From positions 1-64,000 of the forward strand of contig CALRXS010000004.1 of the NCBI GenBank assembly GCA_943372195.1: a stretch of DNA of 64,000 nucleotides, given 5' to 3'. The notes under the pieces were generated by a model that did no database searches, was not told the origin of the DNA, and saw only the letters and a list, made by a program, of their open reading frames with translations. Below, one piece after another: positions 9,607 through 17,536 of this stretch. How positions within the stretch are numbered: position 1 is the first letter of the stretch; each line of letters begins with the position of its first letter. The translations under genes were made by a program, and so were the position numbers. Source of the DNA: JAEYZM01 sp943372195. GTDB lineage: Bacteria > Bacteroidota > Bacteroidia > Sphingobacteriales > Sphingobacteriaceae.

Positions 9607-9664
9607 AATGTAGGATGTAAAATGTAAGATTAACAAATATATAAATCATTTTACATCCTACATT
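9607..9664. repeat. 18-bp perfect inverted repeat between divergent genes
   Basis: Arms at 9607-9624 and 9647-9664 match exactly and consist of the words ATGTAAA, ATGTAGG and their complements. CTACATT words continue to about 9680. Unlike most hairpins here it lies between two divergent starts, and a -7 box lies in its loop. Confidence 0.8.
9634..9641 (-). promoter_or_regulatory. -7 promoter box (TATATTTG) for the AcpH-PorV-ligA-dapA run
   Basis: On the minus strand this reads TATATTTG, a perfect match to the Bacteroidota TAnnTTTG box, 44 bases before the ATG at 9589. No convincing -33 TTG at normal spacing is seen. Confidence 0.5.
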
Positions 9665-9700
9665 CTACATTCTACATTCTGAATTTTAAACTCAAGGTGC

Positions 9701-9708
9701 TATCTTTA
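9701..9708 (+). promoter_or_regulatory. -7 promoter box (TATCTTTA) for tyrS
   Basis: Five of six fixed positions of TAnnTTTG, 18 bases before the ATG at 9727. It lies inside the longer frame that would start from the GTG at 9697 and so argues for the ATG. Confidence 0.45.
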
Positions 9709-9726
9709 CCCCTCAATCAATCAAGC

Positions 9727-11019
9727 ATGAAAACGAATTTTGTAGAAGAACTGAAATGGAGAGGGATGTTGCACGACATTATGCCCGGTACTGAAGATCA
9801 ATTGAATAAAGAGATTACTTCGGGGTATATTGGTTTTGACCCAACAGCAGATTCATTACATGTGGGGCATTTGGTGCAGATCATGACCTTGATTCATTTT
9901 CAGAGAGCCGGACATAAACCTTATGCTTTGGTAGGTGGTGCAACGGGTATGGTGGGCGATCCATCGGGTAAATCAGAAGAGAGAAATTTACTTTCAGAAG
10001 AATCGTTGAACCACAATGTGCAATGTTTGAAAGATCAACTTTCAAAGTTTTTAGATTTTAATTCGGATGCTGCAAATGCTGCAGTGATGGTAAATAATTA
10101 CGATTGGTTTAAATCATTTTCATTCTTAGGTTTCATCAGAGATGTAGGTAAGCATATTACGGTTAACTACATGATGGCGAAAGATTCGGTAAAGAAAAGA
10201 TTAGAAGGTGATACGGGTATGTCATTCACTGAATTCTCCTATCAGTTAGTGCAAGGTTATGATTTTTATTACTTATGGAAAAATCATAATTGTTTGATTC
10301 AAATGGGCGGATCAGATCAGTGGGGAAATATTGTTACAGGTACCGAATTTATTCGCAGAAAAGATGCGGGTACTGCTTATGCTTTAACAACGCAATTAAT
10401 TAAGAAGGCGGATGGTACTAAATTTGGAAAATCAGAAGGTGGTAATATTTGGTTAGATGCAAAGAAAACAAGTCCGTATAAATTCTACCAATTCTGGTTA
10501 AACACTTCTGATGATGATGCGAAAAACTTCATTCGAATTTTCACTTTATTATCGAAAGAAGAAATTGAAAAATTAGAAGAAGAACATGCGCAAGCTCCTC
10601 ATTTAAGAATATTACAAAAAGCAATCGCAAACGATATCACTACAAGAGTTCATAGTGCAGCTGCATTAGAGATGGCTATTAAGACATCTGAGTTTTTATT
10701 TGGTGCTGGCGATTTGAAATTCTTAGAATCATTGAACGCTGAAGAAGTACTAGAAGTTTTCGAAGGCTTACCACAATTTAGTATTTCAAAATCTACATTA
10801 TCAGCAGGCATCAATATCATCGATTTGTTAGCAGAACATACAAGTGTTTTCCCATCAAAAGGAGAAGCGAAAAAAATGATTGCAGGTGGTGGTGTTTCAA
10901 TGAACAAAACTAAAATCAATTCTATTGAGGAATCTGTTGATTCAACGAGATTGATAAACGGGAAATTTCTGGTAGCACAAAAAGGGAAGAAAAATTATTT
11001 CCTAATCTTAGCAGATTAG
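9727..11019 (+). CDS. tyrS: Tyrosyl-tRNA synthetase
   Basis: Class I aminoacyl-tRNA synthetase charging tRNA-Tyr. The HIGH motif is HVGH at residues 45-48, preceded by GFDPTADSL; the tyrosine pocket shows QGYDFYYL and GGSDQWGN; the KMSKS loop reads KFGKS. A C-terminal S4 RNA-binding domain (GEAKKMIAGGGVSMN) closes the protein. It is 430 residues, similar to E. coli TyrS. I chose the ATG rather than the upstream GTG at 9697 because the extra ten residues have no counterpart and would overlap the promoter box. Confidence 0.96.
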   Translation: MKTNFVEELKWRGMLHDIMPGTEDQLNKEITSGYIGFDPTADSLHVGHLVQIMTLIHFQRAGHKPYALVGGATGMVGDPSGKSEERNLLSEESLNHNVQCLKDQLSKFLDFNSDAANAAVMVNNYDWFKSFSFLGFIRDVGKHITVNYMMAKDSVKKRLEGDTGMSFTEFSYQLVQGYDFYYLWKNHNCLIQMGGSDQWGNIVTGTEFIRRKDAGTAYALTTQLIKKADGTKFGKSEGGNIWLDAKKTSPYKFYQFWLNTSDDDAKNFIRIFTLLSKEEIEKLEEEHAQAPHLRILQKAIANDITTRVHSAAALEMAIKTSEFLFGAGDLKFLESLNAEEVLEVFEGLPQFSISKSTLSAGINIIDLLAEHTSVFPSKGEAKKMIAGGGVSMNKTKINSIEESVDSTRLINGKFLVAQKGKKNYFLILAD

Positions 11020-11030
11020 GCAATAATTTT

Positions 11031-11145
11031 AGTATGCTAGTATGCTAATATGCTAATATGCTAGTAATTTAGTGCTAGTTACTAACTATTAACTATTAGT
11101 TGGCACTAACATACTAGCATATTAGCATACTAACTTACTAGTAGG
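11031..11145. repeat. Word-repeat hairpin between convergent genes (TATGCTAA units)
   Basis: Tandem copies of TATGCTA/ATATGCTA on the left are matched by complementary TAGCATAT/TAGCATAC copies on the right, around an inner TTACTAACTATTAACTATTAGTT core. It sits between the tyrS stop and the stop of the LuxE-like gene (slightly into the latter), consistent with a bidirectional terminator. Confidence 0.75.
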
Positions 11146-12110
11146 TTGCATCCTCTCATGTCTGAATTATCAAACCTCCCCAACACCTCAAACTCTCTCT
11201 CTGAAACTTTTCTACCAAGGTCTTGTGTAGCAATAAATGCACAAGAATGTATGTTCGCTAAGTCAATAACATTAATACCACCTGAGCGATTATCGGTGTA
11301 AGAAAGCGGATCATGTACTTCTCGTATCAATACCTTCATCCAGCTAGGGCATTCAAATATTCCATGTCCTTTTGAATATGCTTGTGATAGTAATTCGGTC
11401 ATACCATATTCTGAATGTATTTCTGTAAGATGAAATGCAGATTTTAAAATTTCGTGAACATCCGTACGTAATAATTCTTTGCGCTTACCTTTCATACCAC
11501 CAGTTTCCATTACAATGGTATTCTGCATGGCAAATGGTAATTGCTCAGCAAAATCAAGTAGGGCATAGGTTACACCGATTAAGAATATTTTTTTGTCATT
11601 CGAATTTTCAATGATTTCTTTGATCGCAGAAAATTCATTCAAATAAAATCCAGAGCGCTCATCAAATGAATCTTTTATTAATCGATCACACATATAGATC
11701 AATGATGATCCTGTGCGTTCTAGATAAGAGGGTAGAAGTGCAATGAAAATATAATCTGTAGGCTCGCCATAAAATGCTTTGAATGCTTTTAAAAAACTAT
11801 GTTCATATATAAGAGGATTAGGAACATAGTGTTTACTAGTACTCATGCCTGTGGTGCCACTTGAACTAAAACATAAGGTATCATCTTGAACATTTTGATC
11901 TAGTATGATGTTATGTTTAAAGAATTCAATAGGCAGAAATGGTATATCATAAATATTGTCGACATTCTCGACCGATATGCCTAAGTGTTTAATGAATTCT
12001 TTGTAGATACTTACATTTTCTGCTTGATATTGAAATAATTCAAGAGCAGTTTTCTCAAATGCTTCTGAATTTCTAATATTAAATACCTCTGTTGGAGTAA
12101 TTTCAAGCAT
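11130..12110 (-). CDS. LuxE/PaaK-like acyl-protein synthetase or adenylating acyltransferase
   Basis: A 326-residue member of the LuxE/PaaK branch of adenylate-forming enzymes. The ATP-binding motif SSSGTTG lies near residue 82-88, and HSEYGMTELL (near 235) is the adenylation-site motif of this superfamily. LuxE activates fatty acids as acyl-AMP; in Bacteroidota stand-alone copies are widespread with unknown substrate. No luciferase or reductase partner is present. Its divergent neighbour is a lipoprotein-hemJ pair, and a 16-bp palindrome lies between them. Confidence 0.75.
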   Translation of the reverse strand: MLEITPTEVFNIRNSEAFEKTALELFQYQAENVSIYKEFIKHLGISVENVDNIYDIPFLPIEFFKHNIILDQNVQDDTLCFSSSGTTGMSTSKHYVPNPLIYEHSFLKAFKAFYGEPTDYIFIALLPSYLERTGSSLIYMCDRLIKDSFDERSGFYLNEFSAIKEIIENSNDKKIFLIGVTYALLDFAEQLPFAMQNTIVMETGGMKGKRKELLRTDVHEILKSAFHLTEIHSEYGMTELLSQAYSKGHGIFECPSWMKVLIREVHDPLSYTDNRSGGINVIDLANIHSCAFIATQDLGRKVSEREFEVLGRFDNSDMRGCNLLVS

Positions 12111-12131
12111 ACTTTGTTCGTTGAGTATTAT

Positions 12132-12147
12132 AATGTAAATTTACATT
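12132..12147. promoter_or_regulatory. Perfect 16-bp palindrome in a divergent promoter region
   Basis: AATGTAAATTTACATT is exactly self-complementary and centred in the 50-base spacer between the LuxE-like gene and the lipoprotein gene, where an operator controlling both would lie. It could also be chance in AT-rich DNA. Confidence 0.4.
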
Positions 12148-12160
12148 CATTTTTTTAGAA

Positions 12161-12658
12161 TTGGTAAAGAATAAAAACATATACAATTTTAGCCTCATAG
12201 CACTTGCAATAATGCTCATTCTAAGCGCTTGCAATAAATTGGAAGAATATGATGATCGTCCGATTATTTTAGAGAACACTTTTGAGTTAGAGAAGAATTT
12301 TAGTGGTTTAGATACCGGACTTGTATTAAAGTTTACTTATACAGATGGTGATGGTAATGTCGGACTTAGCACTAGAGATACGATGCCGCCTTATGATAAG
12401 AATGTTATGGTTACTTATTATGAAAAGCAGGGAAATGATTTTGTGAAAATATTAATACCAGGAACTACAGATACATTAAATTTTAACTCAAGAATTAAAG
12501 AGTTCGGAGTCGGTAATCCGACGAAAGCCGAAGTCACCGTAAAAATCAATATAGGTGTGGTGATTGCAGATACTGTACGATTCGATTATTATATTTTAGA
12601 TAAAGATTTGAATAAAAGTAATGTGGTGAGTACGGGTGCGATCGGACTAAAAAATTAA
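12161..12658 (+). CDS. Small lipoprotein of unknown function
   Basis: 165 residues with a lipoprotein signal (hydrophobic FSLIALAIMLIL followed by the lipobox LSAC). The mature part has a FTYTDGDGNVGLS segment and alternating beta pattern ending in TGAIGLKN, compatible with an immunoglobulin-like beta sandwich. The only start that keeps the signal peptide is TTG; the next ATG would remove most of the hydrophobic stretch. It ends two bases before hemJ, so the two are co-transcribed. The product cannot be named. Confidence 0.7.
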   Translation: MVKNKNIYNFSLIALAIMLILSACNKLEEYDDRPIILENTFELEKNFSGLDTGLVLKFTYTDGDGNVGLSTRDTMPPYDKNVMVTYYEKQGNDFVKILIPGTTDTLNFNSRIKEFGVGNPTKAEVTVKINIGVVIADTVRFDYYILDKDLNKSNVVSTGAIGLKN

Positions 12659-12660
12659 TT

Positions 12661-13185
12661 ATGTTATACTGGAAAGCATTACATATCATATTTGTTGTTA
12701 CTTGGTTTGCTGGTTTGTTTTACATCGTTCGATTATTTATTTACGATGTAGAAGCAAAAGAGAAGGAAGAAGTAGAACGTAATATTTTACAACATCAATT
12801 TAGAATAATGCAAAAGCGATTGTGGTTTGGCATCACTTGGCCTTCTGCAATTATTACTATCATCACAGGTACTTACCTCGCATACATTACAGGTTATTAC
12901 GACAGCTTTTGGTTTTGGTTGAAAGTCTCTTTTGTAATTGCACTTTTTATCTATCATTTAATTTGCCACTCGATTTTCCAAAGAATCAGAAAAAATATTT
13001 TCAACTGGACATCCACACAACTTAGATTATGGAATGAATTAGCAACTTTGTTTTTAGTTGCGATTGTGTTCATTGTAGTGTTGAAGAATACTTTGGGATT
13101 GTTGTATGGGATGGGAGGCTTGGTAGCGATAACGTTGATATTGCTGGCAGCAATTAGACTGTACAAGAAACTCAGAAGCAATTAA
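12661..13185 (+). CDS. hemJ: HemJ-like protoporphyrinogen IX oxidase (CopD family membrane protein)
   Basis: A 174-residue protein with four or five hydrophobic helices. It begins MLYWKALHIIFVVTWFAGLF, where His8 is the conserved haem-ligand histidine of HemJ, and contains the FGITWPSAIITIITGTYLAY segment typical of the family. HemJ oxidises protoporphyrinogen IX to protoporphyrin IX in the membrane. That agrees with HemN being encoded nearby and with no HemG or HemY visible. The C-terminus is a basic RLYKKLRSN tail. CopD-like proteins of other function share the fold, but the start is characteristic. Confidence 0.82.
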   Translation: MLYWKALHIIFVVTWFAGLFYIVRLFIYDVEAKEKEEVERNILQHQFRIMQKRLWFGITWPSAIITIITGTYLAYITGYYDSFWFWLKVSFVIALFIYHLICHSIFQRIRKNIFNWTSTQLRLWNELATLFLVAIVFIVVLKNTLGLLYGMGGLVAITLILLAAIRLYKKLRSN

Positions 13186-13213
13186 ACTTGCATTCATTTT
13201 ATTTACAGCACCC

Positions 13214-13273
13214 GTAAGGGGCGATTTCATCGCCCCGTTTAATATCTAACGGGGCGATGAAATCGCCCCTTAC
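13214..13273. repeat. 26-bp perfect GC-rich inverted repeat
   Basis: Arms at 13214-13239 and 13248-13273 are exactly complementary around an 8-base loop. The arms are strikingly GC-rich (runs of GGGGCGAT and ATCGCCCC) in an AT-rich genome. The repeat lies between two convergent gene ends and probably terminates both; no T run follows, so a REP-like dispersed element is an alternative. Confidence 0.8.
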
Positions 13274-13325
13274 AAGTGCAAGTAATTAATATTAGCACAT
13301 CGGAATACGGAATACTGACTACTGA

Positions 13326-13730
13326 CTACTTAATTCGTTCTTCTTCCGCCGACTCTATCGCCGAACTCAAGGCCGCCTTTATGCGCGTCATTATCTCTGG
13401 TTGCCAATTATTTTCTGCTAATTGACTGACAAGGCTCATCGCTATTTGAGCGATACCATATTTTACAAGTACGTTTGATTTTCTGAGGATGATTCTTTCT
13501 ACTAAAAATCCGGTGAGTAAGCTAAGTCCGGTGCTAACAATGGTTTTATTAACTGCATTAGAGCTAAAAATTGAAGTAATGCCGCTTTTCATCAAAGCAC
13601 CTGGTTCTAACTGAGCTGAAATTTTTTCGAATTGCTCGTTTAAAACTAATTCTTTTTTATCTATTTCAATTTTAAGTCTAGAGATTTCAAGCTCTAAACT
13701 TAATTTATCTTTTATCTTATTCATGGTCAT
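13326..13730 (-). CDS. Small conserved membrane-associated partner of the holin-X-like protein
   Basis: About 132-134 residues (ATG at 13730 or, more likely by overlap pattern, at 13724). A charged helical N-terminus (LELEISRLKIEIDKKELVL) is followed by one hydrophobic segment (TIVSTGLSLLTGFLVERIIL) and a helical tail rich in Ala and Glu. It overlaps the end of the holin-X-like gene and is clearly co-translated with it. Similar pairs are common in Bacteroidota stress or envelope operons, but I do not recognise a named family. Confidence 0.6.
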   Translation of the reverse strand: MTMNKIKDKLSLELEISRLKIEIDKKELVLNEQFEKISAQLEPGALMKSGITSIFSSNAVNKTIVSTGLSLLTGFLVERIILRKSNVLVKYGIAQIAMSLVSQLAENNWQPEIMTRIKAALSSAIESAEEERIK

Positions 13731-14070
13731 TTTCTTTGAATAATTCTGTGATTATGCCATTAGATATTTTTTCTTCGATAGTTCTTTTGAATAAACTAAA
13801 GATTAATGCTAAGAGTATATATATACCTGCAACCATAATAAACCCTATAGAGTAGCTACCCATTAGCTCTGAGAGATATAGACCTAATGCTAAACTAGCG
13901 AATAAAAAAGCCATGCTTAAACATACAACAGTAATTAAACTAGTAGCTATTTTAGCGATGAGTTCAGCGGCAATTTTTTTGATTTGTAATTCAGCTAATT
14001 TTGTTCGTAAGTTGAAATACTCTTTCAATTCATGAACAAGAACTTTTATATCATTTTTAGTCTCTTCCAT
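13717..14070 (-). CDS. Holin-X (DUF1469)-like membrane protein
   Basis: 117 residues: an amphipathic N-terminus (MEETKNDIKVLVHELKEYFN), then two transmembrane helices (LITVVCLSMAFLFASLALGLYL and a second at IGFIMVAGIYILLALIFSLF) separated by a short turn, and a charged tail. This is the layout of the putative holin-X / DUF1469 family, which despite its name is usually chromosomal. The ATG at 14070 follows the upstream stop by one base (TAATATG), so I prefer it to the longer MLIIDN start. No phage genes are nearby, so a lytic role is unlikely. Confidence 0.7.
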   Translation of the reverse strand: MEETKNDIKVLVHELKEYFNLRTKLAELQIKKIAAELIAKIATSLITVVCLSMAFLFASLALGLYLSELMGSYSIGFIMVAGIYILLALIFSLFKRTIEEKISNGIITELFKENDHE

Positions 14071-14071
14071 A

Positions 14072-15946
14072 TTATCTATAATTAACAAAATCAGGTTTCG
14101 AAATATCGAAGTCTCTCAAATTTAAGTTATTTATTCCGATCGGATTGTATCTAATTTGATTGCCCGTACCATCCGGTAGATTAGGATAATAGCCAAATGA
14201 AATTTGAATGGTATTTACTACTAAGTTTTCTTTACGTATCAAGAACCCTAGGCCATAGGCTTGGTAAATGGTGTTTTCGTTAACAAAGGCGTAAGCAGGA
14301 TTAGGTCTACCTATTTTACCAAATCCAGCAAATACTACAGCTGCAACTTGAATACCCGCATAATTGAATGGAGTGTATATAATGGATTCAAATTTTAGTA
14401 AACTTTTATTTTGTCCCATCACTGCAAAACTATTGAAGCCATAAAGCCCTTCATTGTTTCTACCATTAAGTGTGATATATTCACCTGCTATACGATTTAG
14501 TCCATTTGTGGCTTGCAAATACACAAATTGTCGCATATTCCATTTTCCACGTGTCCATAGGTTTGAGAAATAACTTAAATCAAAATTCAACACACCTCTT
14601 GTTGCTACATAGTCATTAAAAAACACACCATATTGCACAGCACCTGATAAATACCCAAAGCCTTCAATGTTTTGTCCGCCTGAAAACTTCAGCGCATTAT
14701 AAATATAATCATCAGAGCCTTCATTATAATATCCACCAATTACTGTGAAGTTTCTTCCTTCTGGTACGTCTTCCGTATTTCCGAATCTAAAAATCTTTTT
14801 GTCTTTATAATATCTACGAGTAGCGATACCTAAATTGAACAATAGCATTTCTCTATTTTGGTAAGAGTTATTCGTATCTAAATTCAAGCTGGGTTTATCG
14901 AAGAATTTTGTATTGACATATCTCGATCCAAGAATAAATGAAGTACTTCTACCTGCTATATTTCTTTTTGAAATCGCTAAACTTCGTCCTAGCCAGAAGT
15001 CAGCAACATTATAACTCAATGTAGCTGGAATGATAGAGCCATCTTTGAATAAATCGAATTCTAAATTTTGCACATAACGCGTGACACCTGCAGAGCCTGC
15101 CCATTTTGTCAATGGCGAATAAAAAGTTCTTTCGAAGTTAACACCATGCCATCTCATTTCGGGTCTTATATTATAGAATATAGATCCGTCGATGTATGAT
15201 TTTCTTATATTGATATCTTTCAATTCACCCGACCAATCGGTGAATTTCATTTTTTCAAAATTGTAATTACCACCTTGAACGATACGTGTACCTGTACCAA
15301 GGAAATTGCTTTCTGTTAATCTAAAATCTCCAGCAGTAGTACTAAGTCCGGCGCCTACATTAATCGACCAACGATCTTGTACTATAACAATAACATCAAC
15401 AGAATCTGAAGTTCTTTTTGTGCCAGCGGGCACGATAATTCTTGAATCTCGAATGTATTCTTGACGACGTAGTAAACGCTCTGACTCTCGAACAGTCAAT
15501 ACATCTAGTGTATCACCTTTTTTAAATAAAAGTTGATTTCGAATATTTCCTTCTCTAGAACTGATGTTAATTCTATTGCCTATGTTTTCGACAGAGCCAT
15601 ATCTTTTTATAAGTGTATCATTGACATCGGTACCAAAGGGATCGAGTTGTTTTATATATATACTTCTTATGATTTTACCATGAAAACGATAGAGGTTATC
15701 TTTGTTATTTCCTGAGTATGTTCTGGCAATTTCACCATCATCTTTAGTGGGTTGTTCGTATAAATTTTTATAGATCCAGTAACCTACTTTAGTACTATCA
15801 GCAAATCTTCTTAAGACGCTATCTATTTTTTGATTTTTTGATTTTGTACTATCAATTTCTTGAATATGAGAATTGCTTGCCTTTGATTGTAAAGCAGAAG
15901 TGATAAAAAAAACTAGAAATAAATTAATTATTTTCAGTCGACTCAT
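14072..15946 (-). CDS. BamA/TamA-like outer-membrane barrel protein
   Basis: 624 residues with a signal peptide, a POTRA-like region (IIRSIYIKQLDPFGTDVND near 92-110, then KKGDTLDVLTVRESERLLRR) and a long C-terminal barrel of alternating aromatic strands. The order of POTRA-type motif and barrel is that of the BamA/TamA surface antigen superfamily. It is not the main BamA: it is short and has few POTRA domains. It starts inside the end of the upstream AI-2E-type permease gene (23-bp overlap) and is followed closely by the holin-X-like gene, suggesting an envelope operon. Confidence 0.75.
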   Translation of the reverse strand: MSRLKIINLFLVFFITSALQSKASNSHIQEIDSTKSKNQKIDSVLRRFADSTKVGYWIYKNLYEQPTKDDGEIARTYSGNNKDNLYRFHGKIIRSIYIKQLDPFGTDVNDTLIKRYGSVENIGNRINISSREGNIRNQLLFKKGDTLDVLTVRESERLLRRQEYIRDSRIIVPAGTKRTSDSVDVIVIVQDRWSINVGAGLSTTAGDFRLTESNFLGTGTRIVQGGNYNFEKMKFTDWSGELKDINIRKSYIDGSIFYNIRPEMRWHGVNFERTFYSPLTKWAGSAGVTRYVQNLEFDLFKDGSIIPATLSYNVADFWLGRSLAISKRNIAGRSTSFILGSRYVNTKFFDKPSLNLDTNNSYQNREMLLFNLGIATRRYYKDKKIFRFGNTEDVPEGRNFTVIGGYYNEGSDDYIYNALKFSGGQNIEGFGYLSGAVQYGVFFNDYVATRGVLNFDLSYFSNLWTRGKWNMRQFVYLQATNGLNRIAGEYITLNGRNNEGLYGFNSFAVMGQNKSLLKFESIIYTPFNYAGIQVAAVVFAGFGKIGRPNPAYAFVNENTIYQAYGLGFLIRKENLVVNTIQISFGYYPNLPDGTGNQIRYNPIGINNLNLRDFDISKPDFVNYR

Positions 15947-16985
15947 CTTCTATATTAGCTTTTTCTGAAATTAGGTCAGGCCTTATACCCATTTTGTTTT
16001 CATAAATTTTCACAAGTAGTAAGAAAAATGAAATTAGCAATGGACCGAATACTAAACCTAACATCCCGAATACTGGTAAGCCTATTATTACACCGATGAT
16101 TGAAACAAGAGGGTGGATGTTAGCAATTTTTTTATTGATGATTAATCTTAATACATTATCAATGTTTGCAACGATTACAGCACCCCATATAATTATTCCA
16201 AGGCCACTATATAGATTATCATAGCTAATTTCTATAATTCCAGCAGGTACAAATACCATAGCAGAGCCTACTATTGGAACGAAACTAAGTAAAGTTGCTA
16301 GTACTCCCCAAAAAAATGGATCTGGTATTCCGAATATCCAGAAACCTAATCCTACACATGTTCCTTGTGCTAATGCGATTATACCTTGTCCGATTACATT
16401 CGACTGTGTAATCTTTTGCATTTCTTCTGCTAACAATAATGAATTACTTTCTTTAAATGGTAAGTATTTCATTAATGATGATTCAAATATTTCATATTCT
16501 GTAAACATGAAATATAAGATGAAATACATAACAGATATCAATAAGAATACATTCAATAAACCATTAACAACAGAAGGGAAGGAACCAAGAACCCATGATT
16601 CTAAATTTTTAATCATTGATGTAAAGGTTTCAGAATGTTCGATGTCAATATTTAAAGCAGTTGCGAAATGATTAATAATGTTTTGTATTTCATTTAAATT
16701 GCTACTGTAATAGCTGATCTTGTCTACAACCATTAAACTAAGTCCGAGGAAGGGTAGAATGATCACCAAAAATGAGATGACTATGATGAATAAAGCAGCC
16801 ACTGGGCGTTTCCATTTTCTATAGTCGATTAAGCGGATAAAATAATTGCGTAATAAGGTGTAAAGTATAATCGCGCCTAAGCCAGCTGTGAAAATATCTT
16901 TAAGCATATAACTTAGAAATAAGCCTAAGAGAATGATAATGATTAAAATGATATTTCTTTGTTGCTTTAGGGTATATATCGACAT
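15924..16985 (-). CDS. AI-2E family transporter (PerM/YdiK-like permease)
   Basis: 353 residues with the family layout of two N-terminal helices, a soluble region near 85-145 and a C-terminal helical bundle. The motif GFWIFGIPDPFFWGVLATLL followed by VPIVGSAMVF is characteristic. Members export autoinducer-2 or ions; the substrate cannot be read from sequence. It is the first gene of a four-gene minus-strand run with BamA-like and holin-X-like proteins. Confidence 0.85.
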   Translation of the reverse strand: MSIYTLKQQRNIILIIIILLGLFLSYMLKDIFTAGLGAIILYTLLRNYFIRLIDYRKWKRPVAALFIIVISFLVIILPFLGLSLMVVDKISYYSSNLNEIQNIINHFATALNIDIEHSETFTSMIKNLESWVLGSFPSVVNGLLNVFLLISVMYFILYFMFTEYEIFESSLMKYLPFKESNSLLLAEEMQKITQSNVIGQGIIALAQGTCVGLGFWIFGIPDPFFWGVLATLLSFVPIVGSAMVFVPAGIIEISYDNLYSGLGIIIWGAVIVANIDNVLRLIINKKIANIHPLVSIIGVIIGLPVFGMLGLVFGPLLISFFLLLVKIYENKMGIRPDLISEKANIEDESTENN

Positions 16986-17019
16986 TTTGTATTTTTTCTT
17001 AAATATAACAAGCCTATGT

Positions 17020-17054
17020 CAAAAAAAAGAAAAACCGAGGCGGGCGCCCCGGTT
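17020..17054 (-). terminator. Terminator after the small lmo0937-like gene
   Basis: A GC-rich 10-bp stem (one G-T wobble) at 17033-17054 is followed on the minus strand by a T run. It is preceded by a second small hairpin (17064-17084) and by four tandem GTTTA words, like the protease terminator at 3025. Confidence 0.75.
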
Positions 17055-17117
17055 ATTTCTGTTGCAGAGTTACCCACTCTCTGCATAAACTAAACTAAAC
17101 TAAACTGTAGAAAGATT

Positions 17118-17276
17118 TTATGATAGTTTTTTACTATATAATCCACTTATTAATAAACTAATGCTTGCAAAAATTAGCAAGACATGAGATAAAGATCCTA
17201 TTTCATATTTATAGAATGTAAAGGCCCATACGGTGATGAACATAATTGCGATTAATATGAAAATGTTTCTAGTCAT
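17118..17276 (-). CDS. Small two-helix membrane protein, lmo0937-like
   Basis: A 52-residue protein: MTRNIFILIAIMFITVWAF, then KYEIGSLSHVLLIFASISLL, ending YSKKLS. The pattern of a first helix with a Trp, a Gly-Ser/His turn, and HVLL at the second helix matches the lmo0937 family of tiny stress-associated membrane proteins. It is flanked by its own hairpin terminator and a candidate sigma-54 promoter about 95 bases upstream. It lies downstream of a kinase and sigma-54 activator pair, which could be its regulators. Confidence 0.65.
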   Translation of the reverse strand: MTRNIFILIAIMFITVWAFTFYKYEIGSLSHVLLIFASISLLISGLYSKKLS

Positions 17277-17358
17277 GTACTATTTCTATAGAAAAAGTCG
17301 AGCCAACTATTATTTTTTCACAGAATTGATTGTTTTTAGGGTATTAAGCAGTTAATTG

Positions 17359-17371
17359 TGCATACTATGCA
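17359..17371. promoter_or_regulatory. Palindrome TGCATACTATGCA near the predicted transcription start
   Basis: A perfect 6+1+6 palindrome sits just where transcription from the candidate sigma-54 promoter would begin. It may be an operator; nothing in the sequence names the binding protein. Confidence 0.35.
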
Positions 17372-17381
17372 AAATGAATGT

Positions 17382-17397
17382 GCAATAAATTCCCCAA
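17382..17397 (-). promoter_or_regulatory. Candidate sigma-54 promoter
   Basis: On the minus strand TTGGGGAATTTATTGCA gives GG, exactly ten bases, then GC, with TTGCA at the -12 element. This matches the -24/-12 architecture of RpoN promoters. It points at the 52-residue membrane protein and lies beside the gene of a sigma-54 activator. Confidence 0.5.
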
Positions 17398-17450
17398 CTT
17401 GTTGAATTGAATACTCGTGGAAATTAAATTTTAAGCTGGGCAATAATCAA

Positions 17451-17484
17451 AAAAACCTATACAGAACAACTGGATAGGTTTTTT
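17451..17484. terminator. Bidirectional-type terminator after the histidine kinase gene
   Basis: AAAAACCTAT and its complement form a 10-bp stem with a 13-base loop, with A and T runs on either side. Confidence 0.8.
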
Positions 17485-17536
17485 ACTCCTTTGGTAGATA
17501 TAAGGTCATATATATTTACACATATATCGGGCCAAT

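Noticed and set aside
9697..9726. GTG start extending tyrS by ten codons
   Set aside because: The extra residues have no counterpart in other TyrRS proteins, and the segment contains a promoter -7-like box.
13717..14070. Phage holin as sign of a prophage
   Set aside because: The holin-X/DUF1469 family is mainly chromosomal, and neighbours are envelope genes with no phage genes.
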